DNA of 64,000 bases from Brevibacillus formosus. GTDB lineage: Bacteria > Bacillota > Bacilli > Brevibacillales > Brevibacillaceae. The position numbers and the translations under genes were made by a program. Below are positions 25,770-33,466 of the stretch, piece after piece (the stretch's first letter is position 1; each line of letters starts with the position of its first letter). The notes beneath the pieces were generated by a model. That model ran no database searches. It was not told where the DNA came from and saw only the letters and a program-made list of their open reading frames with translations. The stretch is taken from the NCBI RefSeq assembly GCF_003013405.1, contig NZ_PXZL01000004.1:251961-315960 (forward strand), read 5' to 3'.

Positions 25770-26319
25770 AAATGGCCCCTTTCTGTTGTCTGCATAACCA
25801 CTTAGTCCTACTTGATAAATGATGAGTCCTACTTCACGAATAAAGATACAAATCGTGACATTTATACCAAAAACAAACAAAAAATCTTGCCTCTAAATTA
25901 AACTTTGCCCGCATTATTTGTCAACATTCTGCTGATTGTGACAAATTTCCTATCCTTATGCGACCATTCCCAGTATTTAGACCCATTTTATTCCACAAAT
26001 CTTCCTTTTCTTGGATTCCCGTTTTATGCTGAAGACACAGAGTCTCCTTTCCTAGGTCTTCGAAAAAATAGGGATAAGCCTCGCCTCGTCCACTCTCTTA
26101 CTAGGAAAGAAGCACAAGGACTGATAGATAATTCTCCCTAGTTGCCGCTGGGGAGCATCATGCATTCACCTAATATTTACAAAAATGGTTGGGATTAACT
26201 TTTATATACATCGGCAATATGAAACCAATCTTTTATACGAACACCCATTTATAGGTAAATCGTCCCATTTTAGTAAGTCATGAACTTTTTTAAATTTTTT
26301 TCAGAAAAAAGGTGAATGT
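25770..26319. other. Divergent intergenic region of the export locus
   Basis: 550 bases between the sheath-like gene (minus) and the vWA gene (plus). It is AT-rich near both ends. A credible minus-strand promoter lies at 25897-25924. On the plus side I see AT-rich stretches (TTTTATATAC near 26,200) but no pair of boxes with acceptable spacing. A 78-codon frame at 25905-26141 has no ribosome site and is not considered a gene. The length suggests room for regulator binding. Confidence 0.6.
25897..25924 (-). promoter_or_regulatory. Candidate sigma-A promoter of the export operon
   Basis: On the minus strand TTGACA (25924-25919), a 16-base spacer and TTTAAT (25902-25897) match sigma-A boxes at 6/6 and 5/6. 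Transcription would begin near 25,890 and leave a leader of about 120 bases before the sheath-like gene. No other good promoter was noticed until the end of the operon near 5,000. Confidence 0.6.
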
Positions 26320-28353
26320 ATGCACAAAAATCGTCAGTCAACCGTCTCTATGCCGCCACTTTTTCGAATGGTAGTCATTGGACTGCTCCTCCCCATGCTC
26401 TTTTTGTCGGCCCCTCTTACTGCTGGGGCAAATGGATCAGCAGATGCGGGAGTAGACGCGGTCTTTGTCGTTGATACGAGTAATTCCATGAACAAAACAG
26501 ACCCTGGCAAAACAGCCGCAGAGGTCATGAGTATGTTCATTGATATGAGCGAAGCCACGCGTACCCGCATTGGCTTTGTCGCCTATAATGATCGAATTGT
26601 ACAAGCTCAGTCTCCAGCGAGCATGGCCGAAGCAAGGAATCGGGAACAGCTCAAGCGAACCATTCAAGGGTTGCGTTACTCTGGGTATTCGGATTTGGGA
26701 CTCGGCTTGCGCAGAGGGGCAGAGATGATTGAAAAAGCAAAGGACTCGGCTCGCAAGCCATTTTTGATCCTTCTGTCAGACGGGGGAACAGATTTGCGGC
26801 AAAACGCGAATGGCAGGAGTGTGGCAGGATCCAACAAGGACGTGGAGACAGCTATCTCGAAAGCAAAAGTGCAAGGCTATCCGATCTATACGATTGGCCT
26901 CAATAGCGATGGCTCCGTCCAAAAAGATCAATTGAAAAAAATCGCAGAGGCAACAGGCGGAACTTCCTTTGTCACACAAAGCACGGATGATCTGCCCGAA
27001 ATCTTCAATCAGATTTTTGCCAAGCATATTCAATCGCAGCTCGTATCAGTAGCGGCTATGACAGCTACCGGGGGCTTGCAGGAAGTGACCGTGACTATTC
27101 CTAACTCCAGCATGCAGGAAGCGAACATCATCCTGTTGTCCAACAATCCGCTGCTGGAATCGCAAGTGTACTATCAATCGCAAAATGTTCATTTTATGAA
27201 ATCGAAAAAATACTCACTGATGAAAATAGAAAAGCCGAAGAAGGGGAACTATCTCGTTAAATTTAGGGGCAAACCCGGGGATTTGGTGAAGATCAATTTA
27301 TTGGGGAATTACAGCTTGATGGCTGGTGTAGAGGTCAAGCCTGAACCTGTTATCAAGGGGAATCCTATCACGTTTACTACCTATCTCCACCATCTGGAAG
27401 GACGTCTGGATGACAAGGATGTGTACGCATCCATGCAAGCAGAACTGATCGTAAACGATCTCGCGGGGAAAAAAGAAGAGAAGGTCCCGATGAAGAATCT
27501 TGGCGATAGCTTTACAGTCGACTACGTCTTCCCTCACACGGGCAAGTACCAGTGGAAAATCTTTATGAGCGGCCCGGACTTTTATCGCGAGACGGCTACA
27601 AGCGTTTATGACATTACGAATATCGCGCCAGTTGCTGCCTCGGTCAATACCTTGACGATCGAGAAGGAAAACGGCGAGCAGGCTATCGATTTGGGTTCAT
27701 TCTTCACGGACGCCAATAACGACAAGCTGACCTATACCATCGTCACCGCTGATCCGGAAGAACGATTTGTCGCTACGATTCAAGACGCGGCTCTGAAGCT
27801 GTCACCAGAGAAAAGCGGTACATCAGAAATCACCATTACCGCCACGGATGCAGAAGGAGCAAGCGTCACAGGCCCGCTCGTCATTACCGTGCACTCGGTA
27901 TGGGATCGCTACATCAGCATCAGCATGATTGTGTTGCTCGTAGCCGCAATCGGCTACGGTGTTTACCTGCTTACACGTCCTAAGCCTGCGTTTGTAGGTC
28001 GTCTGGAGGGTTATTTCCTGCACACGGCTAGCGGCAACGACATCCCCGTCAAGTTTTGGCCTCTCGCCTCCTTTGGCAAGAAGCAGCGGATCACGTTGCA
28101 GGAGCTATTCACCAGTTTGGATGTGAATGAGCATTTGCCCGAAGCGCAGAAGATTTACTTCCAGCCGGGAAAAAATCAGACGCTGCTCTTGGTCAATCAT
28201 AGTCACTGCACAGTTGAGCGGGGCAAGGAAACCATGCCCCGACATAAAAAGCTCGTCCTCCAATACAACGACAAGGTGTATGTGACCTTCGAGGATCGGA
28301 TGACAGAGATCGAAATTCGCTTTAAAAAATCGTCTAATGAGGAAGCTTCTTAA
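26320..28353 (+). CDS. Membrane vWA-domain protein, candidate sensor of the export locus
   Basis: 677 residues. A signal-anchor (about 16-36) is followed by an extracellular von Willebrand A domain with an intact MIDAS (DTSNS at 52-56), Ig/cadherin-like beta domains (one with FFTDANNDKLTYTI), a second membrane helix (about 531-552) and a cytoplasmic tail of about 120 residues that ends in a strand-rich, FHA-like segment (LLLVNHSHCTVERGK). Ribosome site AAGGTGA. It is divergent from the sheath operon and its last 20 bases overlap the convergent kinase gene. Its topology suits a sensor that binds an extracellular ligand and signals inside, possibly to that kinase. The functional link is inference. 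Confidence 0.75.
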   Translation: MHKNRQSTVSMPPLFRMVVIGLLLPMLFLSAPLTAGANGSADAGVDAVFVVDTSNSMNKTDPGKTAAEVMSMFIDMSEATRTRIGFVAYNDRIVQAQSPASMAEARNREQLKRTIQGLRYSGYSDLGLGLRRGAEMIEKAKDSARKPFLILLSDGGTDLRQNANGRSVAGSNKDVETAISKAKVQGYPIYTIGLNSDGSVQKDQLKKIAEATGGTSFVTQSTDDLPEIFNQIFAKHIQSQLVSVAAMTATGGLQEVTVTIPNSSMQEANIILLSNNPLLESQVYYQSQNVHFMKSKKYSLMKIEKPKKGNYLVKFRGKPGDLVKINLLGNYSLMAGVEVKPEPVIKGNPITFTTYLHHLEGRLDDKDVYASMQAELIVNDLAGKKEEKVPMKNLGDSFTVDYVFPHTGKYQWKIFMSGPDFYRETATSVYDITNIAPVAASVNTLTIEKENGEQAIDLGSFFTDANNDKLTYTIVTADPEERFVATIQDAALKLSPEKSGTSEITITATDAEGASVTGPLVITVHSVWDRYISISMIVLLVAAIGYGVYLLTRPKPAFVGRLEGYFLHTASGNDIPVKFWPLASFGKKQRITLQELFTSLDVNEHLPEAQKIYFQPGKNQTLLLVNHSHCTVERGKETMPRHKKLVLQYNDKVYVTFEDRMTEIEIRFKKSSNEEAS

Positions 28354-29260
28354 GAGAAAAGCGCGCCTTTCCCTTCCAAATCAGATGCTCTGCACGAATC
28401 GCTGTCGCAAACAGCTTGAGTGTGGGGCATCTTTTTTTCGAGTCGACGGCCAATCCCCACATAATGACATTCGCCAGCAGCAGCGGAACATCAGGGTTCC
28501 GTGTTCGAATCGATGGCAAGGTATCCTCAATGACTCTTGCCGCCACATCAACGGGACGCTCTTTGGTCAGACAGTAATACAGTGTGGCAGCCAGGCTGTA
28601 AATATCCGAGACTACTCCTTGCTTGGATTGACCCGAGTAAAACTCAAGCGGTGAATATCCCTCTGTCGTCACAATCGGCTTGGGTTCATCACTCACGAAG
28701 TAGATCGCGGAGCCAAAATCGATCAGCACAGGCTGGCCAGCTTCAGTGACCAAGATGTTCTTGGGCTTGATATCGCGATGTATGATACCTTTTTTGTGCA
28801 AATAGTCTAATCCGTCAAATATCGGAAGTACCGTCTGATGCAAAAATACTCCCAGATCAAGCTCGGTTTGGGCCAATACATACTCATCCAGCGTCTTTCC
28901 TTTGCAATAGTCCACGACGAGATAACCTGTGCCATTTTCGGCAAAATGGTCGATGTATCCGATGATATTTGCATGATTTAGTTCTTTGTGTAGGGATGCC
29001 TCTTGCCAAAAGCTGTCTAGCAGCCTATCGAATTTGCTTTTTAACGTTGGTTTGCGACAAATGACCTTCACGTGATCCAAATCTCGCATAGCCAATGCTT
29101 GAGGGAAAAACTCTTTGAGAATGAGCGTCCGCTTGCTTTTCATATGGTAGACCACATACACATTCGACAGCCCACTTGTGGAAATGATCTTTTTGATCCG
29201 ATAAGCTTTTTGCAGGATCGTGCCTTTTTTCAGACCTCTTTCCCGTTCTACCTGCCCCAT
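28334..29260 (-). CDS. Cytosolic Ser/Thr protein kinase
   Basis: 308 residues with a full Hanks-type kinase domain: VAIK-type lysine in LILKEFF, helix-C glutamate region SLHKELNHANII, catalytic loop IIHRDIKPKNIL, DFG in VLIDFGSA, an APE-like TEGYSPLEFY and a final conserved arginine region. The glycine loop (STSGLSNVYVV) is slightly unusual. There is no membrane segment or extracellular sensor domain, unlike PpkA or PrkC, so activation must come from a partner such as the vWA protein. The start at 29260 follows GGGGAGG. Likely targets are the FHA-linked components encoded in the adjacent operon. Confidence 0.88.
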   Translation of the reverse strand: MGQVERERGLKKGTILQKAYRIKKIISTSGLSNVYVVYHMKSKRTLILKEFFPQALAMRDLDHVKVICRKPTLKSKFDRLLDSFWQEASLHKELNHANIIGYIDHFAENGTGYLVVDYCKGKTLDEYVLAQTELDLGVFLHQTVLPIFDGLDYLHKKGIIHRDIKPKNILVTEAGQPVLIDFGSAIYFVSDEPKPIVTTEGYSPLEFYSGQSKQGVVSDIYSLAATLYYCLTKERPVDVAARVIEDTLPSIRTRNPDVPLLLANVIMWGLAVDSKKRCPTLKLFATAIRAEHLIWKGKARFSLKKLPH

Positions 29261-29358
29261 GTCATGGCCTCCCCTATCTTTCCTCTCAAAAAATGATAAC
29301 GAAAGATGGGGGATTCTGGCAATATAAAGAAAAAGTATGGAGAGGGGAATGATTGATC

Positions 29359-29730
29359 ATGGCACATTTGGAATCGTTGCTTCACGTACAAGTTCCCGTG
29401 AAAAATTTGGAAGAGGCCATTGTCTGGTACTGCAATCACCTTGGCTTTTCCTTACAGGCGCGGTATCGTACTTCCGCTTTTCTTGCCCTGTCTGCGGGAC
29501 CCACCTTGATGATATGGGAAACGGATGAGCAGACGTCCACAACCTTTACCGTTGATCATCAACCCATGCCTGTCTTTTTGTACACCACTTCCGATGTGCA
29601 TTCACTCCATGATTATTTGCAGGCCCATGAAGTCTCGATTACCCACTACCAAAATGATGGCTTCGGATGGGTGCTCAAGTTTTTTGACCCGAGCGGAAAC
29701 ATGTGGGGAGTTATTCAGAAGAACAACTAG
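29359..29730 (+). CDS. VOC (glyoxalase/bleomycin-resistance) family protein
   Basis: About 123 residues from MAHLESLLHVQVPVKN; the ATG at 29359 follows AGAGGGG with a spacing of 11. It has the two beta-alpha-beta-beta-beta halves of a single-unit VOC protein: VQVPVKNLEEAIVWYCNHLG at the start and FFDPSGNMWGVIQ at the end. Such proteins bind a metal or a small molecule, and the substrate cannot be told. It lies beside the kinase gene but points away from it and has its own terminator, so it is probably unrelated to the export locus. Confidence 0.85.
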   Translation: MAHLESLLHVQVPVKNLEEAIVWYCNHLGFSLQARYRTSAFLALSAGPTLMIWETDEQTSTTFTVDHQPMPVFLYTTSDVHSLHDYLQAHEVSITHYQNDGFGWVLKFFDPSGNMWGVIQKNN

Positions 29731-29755
29731 TCAGTTGGATATGGCAAAAATAAAA

Positions 29756-29785
29756 AGAAGCATGCGTCAACAGCGTGCTTCTTTT
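29756..29785. terminator. Bidirectional terminator between convergent genes
   Basis: Stem GAAGCATGC with GCGTGCTTC, flanked by A5 on the left and TTTT on the right, between the VOC gene (plus) and the MFS gene (minus). Confidence 0.8.
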
Positions 29786-29825
29786 CGTTCTTCCTTTTCC
29801 TAAAAAACAAGAGATCGCACCCTAT

Positions 29826-31055
29826 TCAAATCATAACTTGTGAGGATTTTTCACAGCTTTTCTTTTGATGTTGCCGCTGCTCCCATAAGTGCTGGCCGCG
29901 TTGATAGAACGGAAGCGCGATAAAGGTCAACAGCATGAGGATCGCGAAAATGAGCGGCCCTTGTCCAAAGCCGAGTACCTGGAGCAACACCCCGCCGATC
30001 CACGCACAAACACTCTGTCCAAGGAAGGCAAAGCCGCTGGCGCCGTAATATGCTCCACGTAAATGCTGGGGAGCGATCTCCCCGATGAGGATATCTCCAA
30101 CGACAAAGCATAAGATTTCGCCAATCGTAAACACCACCATCGACACGGAGAGCCAAAACAAATTCGTGAATAGCCCGAAACCGAACAGCCCCAGTCCAAA
30201 CAATAGACAGCCCAGCTTCAATGCAGTCATCGATGAGTACCGCTTCATAAACTTGGCGAGTGGATATTGAAGTGCTAAAACCGAGATGGTATTCACAACA
30301 AATAAAAAGGAATACGCCTCGATTCGATCATGCCCAATGTACTGGGAAAGTGTGGTGTCCAAATGCGAGTAGGCACCAGCAACGAATAAATTCCCGAGCA
30401 ACAAGTAAAGAAATACTTTGTCTGTAAAAACAATGCGTGCCATCTGATTCATGGTGACCGGATCAGCAGCCACGTCCTTCTTCCACTGTTCCTTGAACAT
30501 GACCATAAATACCACCAGCACAGCTGCGTACACGGCAAAAATGATAGCTGTGACAATGAACGGCAACAAGGATGTGCTTCCTGCTCCCAATTGCAAGCCG
30601 ATTAACGGACCGATTGCTCCACCCAGGTTAATCGCGAAATACCTAGCGTTGAAAACAGCTGCCCGCTGATCATCTGTCGTGACATCCGCCAGCAGGGCCC
30701 GGGCTGTCGGCTCAAATACGTTTCGAAAAAGACCGTTGCAAGCACTTAAAACAAAGAACATCCACGTCTCCGTCGCAAAAACGTATCCGATCAAGACGAT
30801 GCTCCAAGCACCCATCGCAGTGATCATCACTGGATATCTGCCCAATCGATCTGACAGGGCTCCCCCAGCAAAGCTGCTAATCGTTCCAACCAGCAAGCTT
30901 AGTGCGAGGATCGAACCGACGATCGCCGGATCAATTCCTTTTACCTTTCCTAAGTAAATGCCCAAAAACGGAAGCGTCATAAAAAAGCCTGTGCGTGACA
31001 AAAATGTTCCGATAATGACACCCCATGCCACTGGATGAAATCTCATTCTCCCCAT
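29826..31055 (-). CDS. MFS efflux transporter
   Basis: About 409 residues from MGRMRFHPVAWG, with the MGR or next MRF methionine as likely starts; the frame extends upstream without a better site. Twelve hydrophobic segments are apparent. The loop between helices 2 and 3 carries the MFS motif GGALSDRLGRYPVMI. The pattern is that of drug or sugar exporters of the major facilitator superfamily. It is divergent from an SgrR-like regulator, an arrangement that recalls sgrR and the SetA-type efflux pump in enterobacteria, so the exporter may be controlled by that regulator. Substrate unknown. Confidence 0.85.
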   Translation of the reverse strand: MGRMRFHPVAWGVIIGTFLSRTGFFMTLPFLGIYLGKVKGIDPAIVGSILALSLLVGTISSFAGGALSDRLGRYPVMITAMGAWSIVLIGYVFATETWMFFVLSACNGLFRNVFEPTARALLADVTTDDQRAAVFNARYFAINLGGAIGPLIGLQLGAGSTSLLPFIVTAIIFAVYAAVLVVFMVMFKEQWKKDVAADPVTMNQMARIVFTDKVFLYLLLGNLFVAGAYSHLDTTLSQYIGHDRIEAYSFLFVVNTISVLALQYPLAKFMKRYSSMTALKLGCLLFGLGLFGFGLFTNLFWLSVSMVVFTIGEILCFVVGDILIGEIAPQHLRGAYYGASGFAFLGQSVCAWIGGVLLQVLGFGQGPLIFAILMLLTFIALPFYQRGQHLWEQRQHQKKSCEKSSQVMI

Positions 31056-31193
31056 CTCTCTTTCCCATTCCCGTTTGTTATCTCTCGTGTTATCTTCAGT
31101 ATATGGAACTAGAAAAAGGGGAAAAAGGGTTCGGTTTGAGTGAATCCGATCACCTTTTTGAGCATGCATTTTAATTGAGAAATGGGGGCCAGC

Positions 31194-33047
31194 ATGGTTA
31201 CCGTTCTGCATTTTTTAGAGCTTCGTTCGTTTTTTCATCAAGAAGAAATCGGGCAACCGTTCCCTGTTACCATCGAAAAGCTGGCCGGGATTTGGCATTG
31301 TACGCCTCGCTATGCCAAGTTGATTGTCCGTAAGCTAGTCGAGCTGAGTTGGGTCGAATGGAAGGCGGGACGCGGGCGAGGGAATGTCTCGGTCATGACG
31401 CTTCATGCTGATTCCGATGAGATCCTTCTTGCCGAGGTCAAGCTGCAAATAGACAAGGGCGACGTCAAAGAAGCAATGGAGCTCATGAATCGCTACGGCA
31501 AAACAGCCGTCAAAGACCAGATCATGGATTGGCTCTCCGAGGGAATGGGCTTCTTGCGCCACTCGGTATCGAACCGTTCGCAAGATGTCCTGCGCTTTCC
31601 CGTGTACCGCAGGATTGTGACGCTGGACCCTGGTCTGGTTTACTACCACTTCGATGCACATCTCGCGGGACAAATTTTCAATACACTCGTCCATTATGAT
31701 CTGAATAGTCGTTCCATTTTACCTTCCATCGCCCACTCATGGGAAAGCAGTCCAGATGCTACAGCGTGGACATTTTATTTGAAAAAGAACGTGCTGTTCC
31801 ATCATGGACGGGAGCTGACTGCTCATGACGTCGTTTTTTCCCTGAACCGGCTTCGCTTGCATCCAGACACGTATGAAGCAAGCTGGATGTGTCGTGACAT
31901 AGATCAACTCATCGCCATTGATGACAGAACCGTGCGCATCCTGCTAAAAGAGCCGAATTACTTGCTTCTGAGGTTGTTGGCGACGATACCTGCAAGCATT
32001 GTTCCAGAAGAAATTGTTCGACAGGATGAAAAAGGCTTTGGAGAAAAGCCAATCGGAACAGGACCCTTTCAACTGGTGCGCCTTAACGAGGGGATCTGTA
32101 TTCTGGAGGCATTTCCTGCTCATTTTCTGGGGAGACCGCAGTTGGATCGTGTGGAAATTTTGATTTTCCCTGAGTTGGACATGGGTCGCCTAAAAGAACC
32201 AAATTGGGCGTCTGTAATGGTGTCGCACGGTGTCCAGTCGAAAGCACTAGCATTGAAGGAAGCAGTCATTCAGGATGGCCAGGACTGGTGCGATACGGAG
32301 GCTTTTTTTTCCTGCTGTAATTTGCTTGTTTTTAACCAGTGGAAGAGCGGTCCGCATAATCATTTCAAGTTTCGTCAGGCGCTTGATCAGCTGATTGATC
32401 GGGATCAAATGATTGCCGATTTGGGCGGTGATCGCATCTACCCGGCAAAAGGCTTCCGCACGTATCACCCTGTTTTAAGGGAGGTAAGAGCGAGAGAGAA
32501 CGAGCAGCCCTGCCTTGCTGAAATTATGTCCCTGCTACAGGAAAGCAACTATCAGGGAGAAACATTGCGTCTCGTCACCACAGCCTACCATGAAGAAGAT
32601 GCGCTATGGATTCAACAACGATGCGGCGATTATGGCATTAATCTGGAAGTCGATGTGAGAGAACCATGGGAATTTTCGAATCCCGATTGTTTGCCCGAAC
32701 ATGATTGCCAGCTGTACGGCAATGTGTTTAGCAGCGATCAAATTAGCGAGCTGGAGATGTACTTGCAAAGAAATTACTTTCTCCCCGCATTTGATGAATC
32801 ATTGGCTTTGGCCATCAACAAGGAGATTCGCTTGACGTTTCAGGAGCCAGACCGGCTCGCTCGGGAACGCCATCTCGCCAGGATCGAAGCCATGATCAAG
32901 GAAAACTATGCTGTCTTGTATCTGGTTCAGAAAAAGACTCTTACGTCGTTCCACAAGTCTCTACGAGGCGTGTCGATCAATTCGTCGGGGTGGTTGGACT
33001 TTCATAAAATATGGTTTCAACCGGATGCGTTGCAGCAGCAGTTGTGA
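31194..33047 (+). CDS. SgrR-like transcriptional regulator with solute-binding domain
   Basis: 617 residues; the ATG at 31194 follows GGGGG. The N-terminal 110 residues form a winged-helix of the SgrR type (IEKLAGIWHCTPRYAKLIVR followed by a basic GRGRGNVSVM wing). Residues of about 150-560 are a family 5 solute-binding domain (LVHYDLNSRSILPSIAHSWE, TAHDVVFSLNRLRLHPDT, GTGPFQLVRL) without a signal peptide, so it senses a ligand in the cytoplasm. This build is known from SgrR, which answers sugar-phosphate stress; here the ligand is unknown. It is divergent from the MFS exporter, its probable target. Confidence 0.85.
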   Translation: MVTVLHFLELRSFFHQEEIGQPFPVTIEKLAGIWHCTPRYAKLIVRKLVELSWVEWKAGRGRGNVSVMTLHADSDEILLAEVKLQIDKGDVKEAMELMNRYGKTAVKDQIMDWLSEGMGFLRHSVSNRSQDVLRFPVYRRIVTLDPGLVYYHFDAHLAGQIFNTLVHYDLNSRSILPSIAHSWESSPDATAWTFYLKKNVLFHHGRELTAHDVVFSLNRLRLHPDTYEASWMCRDIDQLIAIDDRTVRILLKEPNYLLLRLLATIPASIVPEEIVRQDEKGFGEKPIGTGPFQLVRLNEGICILEAFPAHFLGRPQLDRVEILIFPELDMGRLKEPNWASVMVSHGVQSKALALKEAVIQDGQDWCDTEAFFSCCNLLVFNQWKSGPHNHFKFRQALDQLIDRDQMIADLGGDRIYPAKGFRTYHPVLREVRARENEQPCLAEIMSLLQESNYQGETLRLVTTAYHEEDALWIQQRCGDYGINLEVDVREPWEFSNPDCLPEHDCQLYGNVFSSDQISELEMYLQRNYFLPAFDESLALAINKEIRLTFQEPDRLARERHLARIEAMIKENYAVLYLVQKKTLTSFHKSLRGVSINSSGWLDFHKIWFQPDALQQQL

Positions 33048-33064
33048 AAAGGGGGTTGGGTGGG

Positions 33065-33173
33065 GGAAGAAGTGCATTTCCAGTCTACGCTTCGGCCTCC
33101 GCCCTACAAGGGGTATCACAGTCCGCTTCGGGGCGGGCTCCAGAGGCGCTTGGACTGGAAATGCACTTCTTCC
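33065..33173. repeat. 109-bp palindromic intergenic element with 21-bp perfect arms
   Basis: Arms at 33065-33085 (GGAAGAAGTGCATTTCCAGTC) and 33153-33173 are exact inverted repeats. The GC-rich interior, with CGCTTCGGCCTCC on the left and GGGCGGGCTCCAGAGGCG on the right, pairs partly, so the whole can fold into one long hairpin. It lies just after the SgrR-like gene. It looks like a mobile palindromic repeat (REP or MITE-like) or a large terminator; no T-run follows. Confidence 0.75.
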
Positions 33174-33297
33174 TACGTAGCTTCCATTCCCTACATTTTG
33201 AAAATTCACTCTAGAAGGAAGGCGTTATGAAAGCTCTCCCTGAGAAGGCCTTCGAAAACGGTGTAAACCAATAAAAAGATAAAAGCTGTACGAAAGT

Positions 33298-33368
33298 CCT
33301 GTCACATGTTTGGAAGGAGACCGCCCGAACGAAGTGAGGATACAGGCGAATGGAAAACATGTGGCAGG
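33298..33368. repeat. Second long imperfect palindrome
   Basis: Arms CCTGTCACATGTTT (33298-33311) and AAACATGTGGCAGG (33355-33368) are inverted repeats with one mismatch, and pairing can extend a few bases outward (GAAAG with CTTC). The 43-base interior holds no ORF. Distinct in sequence from the first element. Confidence 0.6.
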
Positions 33369-33422
33369 GCTTCTCCCCGACCACACTCCTAGAGTACATC
33401 TTTATTTTTTCATGCGAAAAAA

Positions 33423-33450
33423 AGCAATCCAAGAGCGACCTTGGACTGCT
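33423..33450 (-). terminator. nagA: Terminator of nagA
   Basis: On the minus strand AGCAGTCCAAG pairs with CTTGGATTGCT (one G-T wobble) around a short loop, followed by six T. It lies 17 bases after the nagA stop. Confidence 0.8.
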
Positions 33451-33466
33451 TTTTTCTATTAAGAAA

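Noticed and set aside
25905-26141. 78-codon plus-strand ORF in the divergent promoter region
   Set aside because: No ATG with a ribosome site and it covers the candidate promoter of the export operon.
5021-29260. Ordinary prophage or PBSX-like element as the explanation of the VgrG cluster
   Set aside because: No capsid, terminase, portal, integrase, holin, lysin or tape-measure gene was recognised, while kinase, phosphatase and FHA genes are present.
33011-33214. ORFs on both strands across the long palindrome
   Set aside because: They exist because the element is a GC-rich inverted repeat; no ribosome site.
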